A stretch of DNA of 64,000 nucleotides from contig JASANG010001290.1 of assembly GCA_030248215.1 (NCBI GenBank), forward strand, positions 62,001-126,000, in the 5' to 3' direction. This document shows positions 38,847 to 51,400 of the stretch, piece after piece (position 1 is the stretch's first letter; each line of letters starts with the position of its first letter). A program made the translations under genes and the position numbers. The DNA is from Enoplolaimus lenunculus. Lineage: Eukaryota > Nematoda > Enoplea > Enoplida > Thoracostomopsidae. The notes below the pieces were generated by a model. The model ran no database searches, was not told the origin of the DNA, and saw nothing but the letters and a program-made list of their open reading frames with translations.

Positions 38847-39331
38847 GGCCTGGTCACAAAATATGTTGTAACCCAATGTTAAGGAGTGGTCGTTCGCTTT
38901 ACCTAAACGAAAATTTTTCGTTGACCCTACCTCAACGAGTGTTTACAAGCTGTGAAACCTTGAAAACATATATGAACGCACAGAACAGACGCGTGTGTGT
39001 GCGATTGTGTGTTATTTATTAGTTGCAAATATGACTACTTAATACAACTGTTGCGTTTAGGGTGGGGTTAGACCAAACGCCATTTGGTGGCCAAATTTCT
39101 CTAGTGAGCAGTCGATATCGTCATTTTTAGGTATTATCAGCAAAAATTTTGCGTTGAAGTAGGGTCAGCTTGTATTAATAGAGGGTGTGAAAGTGATGAC
39201 CCTACGTCAACGTTGTGTCACGAACCAGTTTGTGGCATGTGTTGAGGTAGGGATAACGGAAAATTTTCGTTGAAGTAGGGTCAACGACCAGTCGTTAACC
39301 CGGGGCTAATGACGGATTTTGGGGCCAGGCC
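38847..39331. repeat. Palindromic element with GTAGGGTCAAC motif repeats
   Basis: GGCCTGG at the left and CCAGGCC at the right bracket five copies, in both orientations, of CGTTGACCCTACCTCAACG-like motifs (near 38920, 39152, 39196, 39241, 39268). A worn relative is at 56290-56370. Confidence 0.6.
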
Positions 39332-40250
39332 GAATTTTATGTTGTGAACGGCGCATAAGAAGGTTGCAATCTGCAACTATTTCCAAAATTGAAACATTTT
39401 TAAGCAACGTTTGGATATGGAGAAATAGCCAAAAAGGCTTCATACCTGAATGACTTTATACTACCTGGCGGTACCACGATAGGTGATAGAAGCTTCTTTA
39501 AACACTAATATATCTGAAAATATTACTAGCCTGACCTTCAAAACTACGACATTCACCATAAATTCTAGCGAGTTTATTTTAACTCAGATTGAGTTGAATC
39601 TACTTAAAAGTTTGAGCTCAAATAACAAGAAATGACAAATTCGCTCGCTGAGTTGATGAATTCATTTCCAAACAATTAAGAATTTATAAATAAATTGGCA
39701 TATTGTGATGGATGCAATTGGTTACACGAGATTTTCAATACAATTTACATGACGAATATGACTTAAGAAACACGAATCATAACAATTACGAATTACTGAA
39801 AAGAAATTAACATGGTGTAACAAATACTACGAAAGTTATGCAAGTATTTCTGTGGGGCATATCCTTAGGATAGCCACACTATACGCACTATAAAACGAAT
39901 ACTACTAAACACAAACAGGGAATCTAGGGACTGTCCCTTGGCGGCACCACTACCCCTAATGAAACGATTGACGTGCCTTCACTAAATGTCCAACGAATTT
40001 CGCTGAGAATCCTAAATTAACAAATAATTAGCAATCAAAACCTCAAAAACTATATGATAGTAACAACAACAGCATTAGCTATCCGCTTCGCATATAATGA
40101 GCACTTTGTCGCTAAGCCATAGAAGTGTTGTATGGTTGTTTCAAGAACTAAATTTGGAACAATTTTTTTAAGTTTAAATTTGAAAATATTTTTGATTTTA
40201 CTCTCTCAACTTGTCAACCATTTAAATCGTCTGTTTCGTAATAGATTCAT
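39332..40250. other. Intergenic, 3' side of gene A
   Basis: Nothing supportable seen. Confidence 0.3.
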
Positions 40251-40256
40251 TTTATT
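40251..40256 (-). terminator. Possible poly(A) signal of gene A
   Basis: AATAAA on the minus strand only 3 bases past the stop of gene A. If used, the 3' UTR would be unusually short. Confidence 0.35.
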
Positions 40257-40259
40257 CTG

Positions 40260-42836
40260 TTAAAACATATATAATCCGTTTAAACCTGTTAGCAATACAC
40301 CAGATTGTTTTGGTTTTACTGCAGAACGTTCAGAGTTTTGAGTAATATTTGAAATATTAATATTTTGTTTTTCTTCAATTTTCTTCCTAGGTTTCGTATT
40401 CGTACGAAGGTCTTTGATTTGAGCCAGTCTGGCGTCCTGTAAAGCTTTTTGCTGTTTTGCGCTTGAAATTCCGTTTCGAATCCCACTCCAGTCAAATGTT
40501 GCGCGGTTTAACGTTACTAGACTTGGGTTTCCAAGTAATCCAATATCCTGAAATTAAATTAAAAATAGAATATTTCAATGGTAAAATAATCCATGCGGAC
40601 AGCATTTGGCAGAATTATTTCAATTAGTTCTCAGATTTTTACATTTAAATGTGAAAAATCTTTTCACAATTTCGGCAAAATTTAAACAACTAATTGGGGA
40701 TTTCCAACCTACAGCAAAGATTTTGTTACAATAAAACTTTAACAAAATTTCGCAGGATTCAGTAACGGAATATATTCTTCAAATTACCTATAGACTTTGT
40801 TGAGCATCAACTCAAAGAGATTAAAAACCGTTTTAGTTTGACATACCCGTCCAGACGAAAAGCTTCCATTGTCTAAGTCAAGAACATTGTTACGTCCATT
40901 ACTGTACAAACTACGACCCAACAGATTGATGCCATGTCCTCGTCCAATATTAAACCCAGGGCGTCCTGCTGCCACATTTGTGCCTCTAACAAGTCCAGTG
41001 CCTATAAAGTAAGCAGCATAAACAAAGACCTCAAGTTCATTAGTCAACGAAATTTAGTCGCAGTTGTTAAACTCTTGAGCCAATTTCCAGTCGCTACTAA
41101 ATCGTTACAATTTTAAGGTCGGAAAGCATGTTGCAGGATTATAGATCCAAATCAAGCAAAGATGTGAAAAAATTTAAAATATACTGTACTGTCCATAGGC
41201 CCGTAGCCAGGTCACCTTGCTAGGGGTGGCTAAAATTGTTCAGGAGGGGCATTCAAGGGTTTCAATGAGTTACAAGCAAGGTTGAAACTTTCTCAGGAGG
41301 GCCCAAAATTTTTCAGGGGGGCTGAGCCCTCCCTGCTTCTTCCTTGGCTACAAGCCCGTCCGTCCAGATAATAATGTGCAAGCAATTCGAAAAATTGCTA
41401 CCACCGTTCCGTCGAATGACAACATTTTGCAACTGTACTTATTTTGCAGAATGATTTTTCAGCCTATATACTGGTTTATAGGGTTTTAATATTGAAGCTC
41501 ATATGGCTAGTTATTTTTACCAGATTGACAATAATCTTGAAACAATATTTTAGTATCTTATCTAGCTAGGTGTCTTCTGAATCTATTTAAATTAGGTGTT
41601 AAAATTTAACCTGAATTATATGAGTACTAGGAACAGGTACGCATTATTACCCGGATGATACATAAAATAAAATCGGCGCATATAACGATGAGTGGCGGAA
41701 CGTTTTTTGCGGCTCTGCAATAGAGTAAGCTTAAGCTTTAGACTTTTTTGGTTAGGATTAGGCCGACGTATAATGTCTTTTTTAAGCTTAGGCTAAAGGC
41801 TTAGGTTTTGGTATTAGCTCACTATTGCGCTTAGGTTTAGGAATATGCTTATACTACTGTTACGGTCCTGTTCAATGCACGCGCCATAAAATACCCAACC
41901 AGGTTACCAAGAACGGTATGTTCTTTGCTGAGTCCGACTTTAGCGGTATCCAAGTCTGGATCGTAATTCAAATCGAGCTTGCGTCCTCCAAGATTAGTTA
42001 CGCCTCGCATAACCATACCGCCTATCAATCGTCGAAGAAGTCCTGCTCGTTTGACACGTGATCCTATATTAAAGAAATGGGTTTCCATATAGAATATGAT
42101 GTCATAACTCCGGGGTGGATTCAGAAAAACACTTGATTGAGGCTGACAGGTTGCAATGTATGGAAGCAAAACGATCCTCTGATACGTGTCCTTAGCTGAC
42201 ACCGTCCAGACTCGAAGCATTTTTTTATCTTATATGTGGCAAATTTTTTTGTTTAACATAAAAGGAACCCTAGCCATTCCATGACCCCCCTGGATCAAGT
42301 TTTAGTGACTCAGGAAATAATAGCCTGCAATTCCACCGAAACAGCTTAATATGCATTACTTTTTTCTGGCAAAATTGTTTGGATTTTTTGCTTAGACTTA
42401 GGCTTAACCTAAGGTTCAACTCTTTATAGGCTTATTCTTACGCTTAGATGTAGGCTTAGGTTTAGGAATATGTATATACTATTTTTACGTTCGATTAAGC
42501 TTTAGACTATTTTGTTTGCTTAAAACTGAGGCTTAAGCTTAATTTTAGGTATATGCTTGTCCCTATATTTAGGGGTTTAAGGCTTAGGAATATGCTAATA
42601 CTGTCGTTCCGGCCATGTTCCATACATTCGCCCAAAGTTAAAATATTTCCAAATTGTATGATGTTCACGTTCATCAGCAGGTCAAATTTTTAATTTTTTT
42701 CATTTACCAAATAAGGTAATCTTACTTTTAGACACTGCATGTTCTTACCATAGCTATATGGTACCGTCAACAACATTATAGCCAAGCATACCAGAAGTGT
42801 TTCGCTAATCAATCTCTTCCTACAAGTAAGATACAT
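40260..42836 (-). CDS. Unrecognised secreted protein, three-member family, gene A
   Basis: Function unknown. Exons 42749-42836, 41908-42063, 40847-41001, 40260-40547, phases 1, 1, 0, make 228 residues. Residues 1-29 form a signal peptide (MYLTCRKR then LLVCLAIMLLTV). The next exon opens with a furin-type site, RVKR (32-35). Then come VTNLGGRKLDLNYDPD (exon 2) and a Gly-rich block with AAGRPGFNIGRGHG and SLYSNGRNNVLDLDNG (exon 3). Exon 4 begins DIGLLGNP and ends in a long basic, Gln-rich tail unlike its paralogues. I see no cysteine after the signal peptide. Exon order, phases and motifs match genes B and C, so this is a real gene although the most diverged. Introns 1 and 2 each contain a CTTAGG MITE. 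It is transcribed away from gene B, with 910 bp between start codons. Confidence 0.85.
41198..41356. mobile_element. MITE with GGCCCGTAGCC ends
   Basis: GGCCCGTAGCCAGG at the left and TTGGCTACAAGCC at the right, same interior as the 36.2-kb copy but inverted. In intron 2 of gene A. Confidence 0.8.
41692..41884. mobile_element. CTTAGG-type MITE
   Basis: GGCGGAACG near the left end, GGTCCTGTTCAATGCA at the right, hexamers in between. In gene A intron 2, ending ~24 bp from exon 2. Confidence 0.65.
42380..42632. mobile_element. CTTAGG-type MITE, worn
   Basis: Right end GTTCCGGCCATGTTCCATACATT fits the family; the left end is not clear. In gene A intron 1. Confidence 0.55.
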
Positions 42837-43050
42837 CTCGCACCAGGCGGATTAAGAGAAAAAAAACAAACAAGACAAAACCGTTTTTGTTTGAAGCATT
42901 AATTTTTACGCTCTGAAAGAATATACAAATTGCGACAGTAACTTTTTTGATGTTTGGTCTCCAGTTATACCAATGGGCGCATATTGAATTTAGGAGACTA
43001 CCTGTGAATGCCTAAACCTAAACCTAAACTTAAAGGCTTATCGATCGAGC

Positions 43051-43234
43051 GGCTCATGTTATTTTAAGGGCGTCCAGGTTTCTGGTGGGTCTATAAAAAG
43101 TGTAATTTAGGCTCTAGATTACATTTTTTTGCTTAGGCTTACGCTTAGGAACACATTTTTGCAACGCTTAGGCTTAGGCTTAGGCTTAGGAATACGGGTA
43201 ATCTACTGTTACGTCCCTTAACGTAACATTGGCC
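43051..43234. mobile_element. CTTAGG-type MITE, second end-type, in the A-B spacer
   Basis: Ends GGCTCATGTTATTTTAAGGG and CTTAACGTAACATTGGCC, different from the main family but with the same CTTAGG core. The flanks GATCGAGC and GATTGAGT agree at 6 of 8. A sister copy is at 62969-63142. It sits in the shared upstream region of the divergent genes A and B. Confidence 0.75.
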
Positions 43235-43746
43235 GATTGAGTAATAGTCTGCGTTGGGGCTTATGGTCAAATTGAAAAAAGTCGATCTCAAAGTGAATAT
43301 TTTTTGATTATTTTCAGGGCAAACGACTCTGCAAATCACAAAAACAAAACCAGTTGCGACACAGGCAAGTGAGCCAGCTCAACACGCTATTACAAACTGA
43401 AACCAAAATAATATCAGCAAAGGTATTAATATCAGGAACTTCACATAACCTACAACCGAGACTAGAACTTGTCCTTGGAAACCAACAGTTTTCTGGTGTA
43501 GCTGGTCAAGGGCCCTAAGTCCCTATGTTTTTACAAGCCTGTTGCGGCATTTTGAGACACTGAGGTCAAAACAGCGCATGTGTAATACAAAATTGTCTCA
43601 GCACAAGTTTGCAAAACTTAATCATGTTGCGTAACGCAAAATGTGCAATTTTTACTGCAACTTTTATTGTAATGGTGCAAATTTGTTATGTATTGCGTTT
43701 TTAAACAGCGTTAAATTACGTAAACGTTTATTGTGAACGGCAAACA

Positions 43747-46589
43747 ATGCAAGTTAATGCGCATGCGTGGGTTATAGCTTTACCATGTCTGGTTGCAACG
43801 GCATTTTCAACGCATCCAAAAGGTATGGTATGTTTGAATTGGACAATTTACAAATATTAATTCTTTCCCAAAACAATGGCGACGGAAGCCTTTTAGATTT
43901 GGGTTAGCAAAGCAATAAAAAATCAACCCCACTCGAAAGCTATATTTCAGGTATTTTAAAAACACAGCTATACGCACATTAGCAACTTTGGAGCAAGTCT
44001 CTGCAACATGGCCCTAATTCTTGGAAAATATTGAGTGTTCATAACCGAAAACTGAAAAATACCGAATTTTCCATCGGAAGCGAATAGTGAAATATACCTG
44101 ACTTATTCAATCGAACGGTTTATTGCATTTCTAGGAAGCGCAGTTAAAACAACGAAAAATACCTCGCAAGCGATGAGCGAAATTCTCGATGCATTTATAG
44201 GTAGCCAGGAGCGAGTACAGTTAGAACGGCCAATGTATAGAACAGAGGCGAATGGGCTTATACGTAAGCCTAAGCAAAAACTAGTCTAAAGCTTAAGCTT
44301 ACTTATTCCAGTCCCGCAGAAAAACGTTTGTTCAAGTACAGCTGTAAGGACTGTGGGCTAGCGAATAAGGCTGCTTCTGAAATTTATAATTATAAAATAA
44401 AAAAACTGTTTTCATCTGGATATTAGGCCATAAAAGGGTGATTCAATGTAAAAACGAAAATTCGGTCAAAACGTCTTCGAAGCTGAATGCATTTCTCTTC
44501 AGACTTACGAATTAAGCGTCAATCATTTTGGACGCAACAACTATCTCTTGGACCACGGGTGAACATTGGCGGACGAGGCGTGGACCTTGATTGGGAACCA
44601 GATTCGAACGTGTTTGGGTTTGGGTTTGGAAGGAAATGGTCCGCTTTTGGTTCGTCACTGTTCTAAATTGATGTAGATATAGTTGTATAGCCGGGACATT
44701 TTTTAATTTCAATCAAATATTCCATAATTAATTTTAATATCTTGAACACTCATCGGTTCTATTTATCATCTAGACCGCTGCACAAATTTTTGTACCTGTT
44801 CAACCAACGACATGTAAGTAGGCGCAAATTGAAGCGTTGGGATTGGAGCTTACAGAACAGAGAATTGACCGAAGTTTGTAATCTCGCATATCTGAAAGCT
44901 AAGCTAACCAATCTAATTTTGATTTCAACTTTTATAAGTAATTAATTGTAAGCACTATAAAAAATCATTTAAACCATAAGAAATAAACAATACACCGACG
45001 AGATAAACTTCAATTTATAAGTCAGAACGGTCAGATGTAAGGTTCGTTTCAGACACGGGATTTCGACGAGGGACCGATGTAAGTGCAGGCAAGCCAGGAT
45101 TTGATGTCAGTACAGGCCATGGAGTGCCAGTGCTTGGAAAAAACATTTACAGCAACAATCGAAAATATCAGCTTGATCTTGATAACGGGAGATGGGCTTC
45201 TGGACGGGTATGTTTCTTCAGCAATTCGCCCCACGAAGGCACCCTAAGTTCGGGCGGCTCTTCCATCACATAGAAAATTTTTTTACCTTATCCCCACTGC
45301 GAAGTTTTAGCCCTGCAGTTCGAAAATCATAACTTAACTCTATAAATTGTCAGCTGCTCTATAGAGTAAATGGCTAATTCCTAAGCAACGTGCTTAAATT
45401 ATAGAGAATGACCCTAAGTGTTCGAGCAACAGGACTTTGGTTGAAAAATAAATATCACTCCGTATTGAAATAGCAAGAGATGCGCTCTACACAAAAAATA
45501 GATTGTCTTAAAATTTCAAGACTCCTACTTCCTTAAATTTTCAAAACAAAAATGTCCTAACAGCTCAGAAATTCGTTTCTTAATGGTTAAAACATAAATA
45601 TCTTTTATTCAAGAAATTACTATTGACAATGAATAAGACACAAACTTCTTTTTTTCAAGAAATAAATGTTTTTTATTCAAGAATTAATTTTCTGATTTTT
45701 ATGTATGTAAAAAAGATGCTTTGTTTATATTCTTAAAAGTGTTCATAAATAATCAAATTTCAAAGATATTTCCAGTAGAGCTCCGTGCTCCCCTAACCTA
45801 AGTTTAAATCTTGGACGTATCTTAGGTTGTGAAATTAAGGTATTGGGTTGACCTTTAGAACCCAATTTATGATTTGAATCGGTTTCCATGGCGAATTTTT
45901 TTGTGTTTTATTTCATACATATTTGTCTTATATTTTAGAAATATTTGTCTTATTTTTTAGAAATATTGTTCTTAATCGTTCATAAAACAAAGTCTTAAAT
46001 TTAAAACGTTAAAGTGTGAAAAATATGATATCAATATTTCTGAAAAATGTAATAAATAAGTCTTGAATTCAAGACATATATGTCTGGAGTCTGTATAAAG
46101 ACATAACTGTCTTCAATTTCAGACAATATTTCTTGAATACAAGACAATATATTTTGTGTGTAGAGAAGTAAAATGAATACCAACCATTTCATTTGGGTCA
46201 TTACAGTACTATATTTAAATATATTCAGAAGGAAAACATGTGTACAATTATAGACAATTGGAGTGATGGGTTGGTCAGATGCGGTTCGTATACGTCCGTT
46301 CGATGTAAGCTATGGAGGACTTGTCAACGGATTAACGTACAACGCTCAGCGCGATCCATTTTCCGGTCGCCAGTATAACCATTTTGGAAGCAAAAGTGCG
46401 GCTGAACTAACGCAGATAGCAACAACTGAAAAACAAGAAAAAGTCGAAAACAACAAAGAAAAATGTAAAAAGAAAAAGAAACAATGTTCAAGAATTAAAT
46501 GCGCGAGAACAAACGATTCACCGCAGACCGCAGCTCAAATACAAGCTCGGTGTTGTTGTTGTCCATCGAATGCTTGTATCAGTGGATAA
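43747..46589 (+). CDS. Unrecognised secreted protein, three-member family, gene B
   Basis: Function unknown. Exons 43747-43822, 44503-44649, 45053-45207, 46254-46589, phases 1, 1, 0, make 237 residues. A signal peptide (MQVNAHAWVIALPCLVATAF) is followed by a furin-type RIKR (28-31), so the mature chain would begin QSFWTQQL. Then come VNIGGRGVDLDWEPD and FGFGFGRKWSAFG (exon 2), VSAGKPGFDVSTGHG and NIYSNNRKYQLDLDNG (exon 3), and FDVSYGGLVNGLTYNAQRDP with FSGRQY (exon 4). The tail is odd: a Lys-rich stretch, then a cysteine cluster (CCCCPSNAC) near the end that A and C lack. The exon 2 donor is G|GTTCGT, weak but at the same place as in the paralogues. The mature part up to FSGRQY is cysteine-free and rich in Gly, Arg and Asp with alternating hydrophobics, suggesting beta-strands. 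Confidence 0.88.
44228..44330. mobile_element. CTTAGG-type MITE, short
   Basis: Left end GGCCAATGTATAGAACAG, a few CCTAAGC units, right part CCCGCAGAAAAACG. The far terminal repeat is lost. In gene B intron 1. Confidence 0.6.
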
Positions 46590-46617
46590 TTGCAATTTTG
46601 ATTAGTTGTCCTCGAGC

Positions 46618-47016
46618 CATGGTGTAAACGGATAGTAAAACTAACAGAAACGGGAAACAGAAACAGATAGTTATCAAAACAACGGAAACGGAAAACCGAT
46701 ATTGAAGTATAAAAGTTTCAAAAATGTTTTATGCGTCTGCAAACGCAATTGAGGCGGGCAAAATAATCACAGGTCTTTCAAAAATTTTAAAGGGAAAATG
46801 ACGGATGCGTCGAAATTTTTATGATTTTGGATGAATTTCGTAATTTTTATTTCATTTCGTACAATTGCAGCATCTCTGTAACAAAAAATTTCGAGATATA
46901 TACCTGAGTCATATACTAATTTTGAATGTAAAAATAACAGAATTTACGTTACTTCTATAACGGAAACTGAAACGAACACCAATTTTTACCGGAAACGAAT
47001 ATCCGGTAACACCCTG
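46618..47016. mobile_element. hAT-like MITE
   Basis: Left end CATGGTGTAAACGGATA, right end TATCCGGTAACACCCTG. The flanks CCTCGAGC and CCTCGGAC agree at 6 of 8. Its right third is homologous to 49860-49990. It lies just past the gene B stop, likely in the 3' UTR. Confidence 0.65.
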
Positions 47017-47020
47017 CCTC

Positions 47021-47177
47021 GGACCCGTAGCAATAGGGGGCCAGGGGGGATCGACACACTTGGAAAACATTTACCCCCCTATAAATTTTTAAACTTGCTT
47101 GTAAGTCAACGAAAACATTGTATACCCCTCTTCAAAAATTTTAGAGCCCCCTAGCAAGGTAAAGCTGGCTATGGGCC
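47021..47177. mobile_element. MITE with GGCCCGTAGCC-type ends
   Basis: GGACCCGTAGC at the left, GGCTATGGGCC at the right; interior as in the 36.2-kb copy. Confidence 0.7.
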
Positions 47178-47257
47178 TGGTTATCCTGCATCTGTGATTA
47201 CCTTGAATACTAATTGTATAATTGATTTTATTTCATATTAACACGTCTTTACAAATC

Positions 47258-47263
47258 AATAAA
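47258..47263 (+). terminator. Possible poly(A) signal of gene B
   Basis: AATAAA ~670 bp after the stop, beyond two MITEs. If used, both MITEs are part of the transcript. Confidence 0.3.
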
Positions 47264-47629
47264 GATAATTGCCTAATATTTTTATATGAGTCTATTAAAA
47301 CAGTATATAGTTCAAGCAAGAAGAAAAGCAGTTGAAGAATAAAAACCGTTTAAAATAACACTTTATTTTTCGTATGGTTTATAAGTGAATTCTGCTTATT
47401 CTGAGTTTACAATTCAATAGAGCTAATTGTCAAATCGTGAATGGCTGCGATTTAATTTATTTTGAGCTTTTTTGGAGAATCAAATTTTAAAATTTCATCT
47501 ACGTATCGAAACAGTTTACAAAAATTGAGGCATACTTACGTTGATTTTCGAGAGTTTTCTAGTCTATGACCAATAATTTGCCAATCCGCTCTCCACAGTT
47601 ACTAATATAATCCACGGATGATGTAAGGA

Positions 47630-47983
47630 CTGTAGTGTCTTAGTGGTTCCGGTCCTGCGCATGTCTTTTAACCCACACTCCGCCGCCCTTCGTTACTAAT
47701 ACATATCCGGTACTGCAACTATCCGTTGAATCAAACGTTTATTTGTCTTGTGTCAATAGCTTGCACGATAATACAAGGTTATACTTATAGGAATGTACTT
47801 TCAAAATTTAAGTACGCTTTAAAGTTTTGAACTCAAATTATTTGGTGACATTTATGGACTCTAATTAGGGCTTAGGGACTCCATCCGCTTACGGATTCTT
47901 ATTAGGGATACAGACTCCTATTGATTCGGACTCAAAATGGGGATTTCCCCTCTTATAACCCCCTCTTATTCGGGTCAATACAG
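47630..47983. mobile_element. Tc1/mariner-like MITE
   Basis: Left end CTGTAGTGTC (decayed), right end CGGGTCAATACAG followed by TA. Interior shared with the 35.3-kb copy. Confidence 0.75.
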
Positions 47984-48441
47984 TATATATGTATATGTAT
48001 TTGTGGATTAAATTAAATTTCATTTCAATAATCAGGTTATGCGTTAGAAGTCACCTCATGAAGCTGCTGATTTGAAGACTAAAACCATAAAACGCCTCAT
48101 GACTTCATGAAATTAGGACGAACCTGTATTAAAGCAGACTCAAAAACTGGTAAGCTATGTCACTAGTTCTGAATGCTACCTGAAACAAAGAATTTCAGTT
48201 AGTGGAACCAGCACCGAAAAGCGGCTTAAATAGCAGTCCTTAACGATGACACAATAAAGCATTGTCTTTGGAACCTGTGGCGCTATACTTTTTAAACATT
48301 TTAATACCGTTCAGCGCCGCCCGTCGCCGCACTTCACAGCTGCATCCTAAAAGCGCTTTCCATCTTACTGCTGCAGTCATATGCTTTCACTTTTATATCT
48401 TTAATGTTAACTGTTTCTTGTACAGTGTTATTTTCAACAAG

Positions 48442-51400
48442 ATGCGTGCATATGCGTTGTCAATTTTCATTATTTCCAACTGCACAGTAATTGCTGTGTG
48501 CAAACGACGTAAGCGTTTTTATTGTTTTTATGTATTTTCAAACGCGCTGTCGTTAATTGTTCCTACGAAGATACACAAAAATTTTCAGCGTTTAACATTC
48601 GGGTAAAAAGAATCAGGTTGGGTTTCGATGTTTATAAAAATTGGCACGAGCCTCTGAGGTTAGAGTAACATCCAAAAATATTGTTGCAATTTCGGGCCTA
48701 TGTAAAGATCAGGTGCGGAACGTTTTTCTACGGGACTGCAATATAGTAAGCTTGGGCCTTAGGCTAATCTTTTTGGTTAGTCTGAGGCTTAGGCTTTGAT
48801 GTAAAGATCATTCTTACGTTTAGCTTTGAGCTTAGGCTTTAGGTTATTGTTGCAATTTCGGTTCTATATAAAGATCAGGTGCGGAACGTTTTTCAACGAG
48901 AATATAATAGAGTAAGCTTAAGCTTTAGACTATTTTTAGGCATAGGCTTATACTTAGATTTAGGCTTTAGTATAAGCTCATTTTTACGCTAAGGCTTAGC
49001 CTTAGGCTTTAGGCTAAGACTCAGGAATATGCTTACACTACTGTTGCAGCTTTGTTTTTTACATTGGCCCAATTTCAGATCCTGCTACATTTATCCATTT
49101 ATATTCGTAAGTGCAGCAACTATCAGATCATTCCGGGGTCTTGTTCCTCTTATGTTTTGTGAGGTTTGTAACAAGCGTTTTTACAAAGCAATGTTGGATT
49201 ATTAGTGTAAAATCACAGTAGATTTAGCGTTAACGTTGTATTATTTTAGGAAAAGAAAATAAAACAGAATCAAATCGCCGCTCAACGTTTTGGGAGCAAC
49301 AGCTCCGCTTAGAACCGCGTGTCAATATTGGAGGCATCGCAGTCGATGTTGACTGGGAACCAGACGTAGATGTTTTTGGATTTCGCTATGGTCGAAAATG
49401 GTCTGCGTTTGGTAAAGTTGTTTCCTAAAAGTTGCGTATACCTGAAGAAGGAATGTAGGGTGTGTAACAATTATAGGCAATTAATTTGTCACTGTGCTCC
49501 AGGATACAACCAAAGGTCTGTCTCGGCACCGGCTTCAACAGAAAGTGAATCTCTGGCTCCGGTTTCGACTGAATTTCTGTCGGAACTTCCGCAACTTCTT
49601 TAGTGAAATTTGCCATAGTTTTAGAAAAATTGTGTTGCGCTATTCCGTACCGCTTGAGTGTTGCGCGGAAACATATTGCTACTGTGTATTTATTTTCATT
49701 TGGAAGTTGTGTGGAGAAAGCCCAAGGCAAATTATATTAGGGGGTTCCATGGGTACCTAAAATGGTCGAATGCTAAAAAGTGTTATTTTGTCAAAATCGC
49801 ATTGTTTTATGAAAAAATGTAACAGACAAGATGCACCATAACGTGAAGTGTTCATTTTAACTCTGCAGTAACACGAAAGCTTTTTTGCGCTTTTCAACAC
49901 CACTCAAAATGAAACCGTTTGATGTCAATTTGCGAGATATATACGTGAGTTATAACTATAATGTTGAACGCAAAAACATAATTTCCGTTCTTTCTATAAC
50001 GGAAACGGACATACATCCTTGTGGATTGATCAAATAAAGTTTAATCAGCCTGAAACTTGAAGCTGGTGTGGCTCGCAGTGCTGCAATTGCGTTCACTACG
50101 ACCCTGAATTTCACCTTTTGCTGTTAGTCTGAAACGTACAAATTTAATAACGGGTTGACTTGCATTGGTGTAACAGAGGTATACGACTGTTTGATATTGT
50201 GAGTTCTGGGCGATATTGTATTGCTGTGCTCCCAATCTGAACATTAAAGGGGGCTGTCCCCCTTGCGCCCACCAACCAGCGCCTATGGACTGCGCAATCA
50301 TAAACGCACAGTATTTCATTATTTTGCTGCAATTTTCCCAACGCTTGAACTCAAACAAACTACCTCCATGCCCTTCCAAATTTTCTCTATCCCCTCCAGC
50401 ATAGAGTGGTTTACGGTTCTAACTTTGCTTCAAAAAGCAAGCTAAAGCCAAATAATCAAATTGGTAGTCCTTACCACGCCCCCATTACAGATATATAATG
50501 TAATAAAAACTGTTACACTAGTTAAAATTTAGTGCGAAATTATTGGGTCGCTTGATGTCCTTAACCCTCCTAACAATTACGCCACTGAATGAGTACATTT
50601 TTATGTTCAGATACCGGATGGAGAAAAGGTCCAGGTGTAAGCGCAGGAAAACCAGGTGCCGATATCAATATTGGAAATAGTGTTCCGGTATTTGGACGCA
50701 ACGTCTACAGCAATGGCCGGAAATACATGATTGATCTTGACCCCGGAAGAGTTGCCACTGCCAGAAGGGTAAGCATCAGCAAAAACTTGCGCACGCAATG
50801 TTACAATTTTTACATATATAAACTACGTTATAGTACTGATGTCTAGTCGCGTTAGTATACTGCAAAATGTTAATAAAATTGCTTGAAAATCCAGTTGTAG
50901 GGGTAAAGTTTAAACTAAACCACTTAGTAATATTTAAATCGATTAAAATAGCGAAATAAGAATGAAGATATGTTCGCTTTCGAGTACGCAATTCTTTTTG
51001 AAAATAGAGTCTGTCGGGATTTTGAAAGAAATATACCATAAGAGTTTTAGCTGGAGATTGCAAAAAATTTATACTTTAGACAAGTTGTTGCAAGAGTAGT
51101 GCTTAATGTATCAATTAAAAAGATTATTTTTGAGCCAAAACTGTCCGTTATGTATTTAAAGATGGTACCAGGACTTTTTGATAAATCATGTATCTTGTGA
51201 TCGGTCGTCGAATAAAAATGCAAATCTCGGTGACAAAGGATAGAATGATTTGAAAGTACAATGTCATAGCCCATATGGAAGTGATTACAATATATCACTT
51301 CAAAAGTTAAAACGAAATCGAAATCTTGCGACACTGTTTGTTCATCTGGAAACTGCAAATATGTACAAAATATGATACGTTGCAAAATGCAATATTTTTT

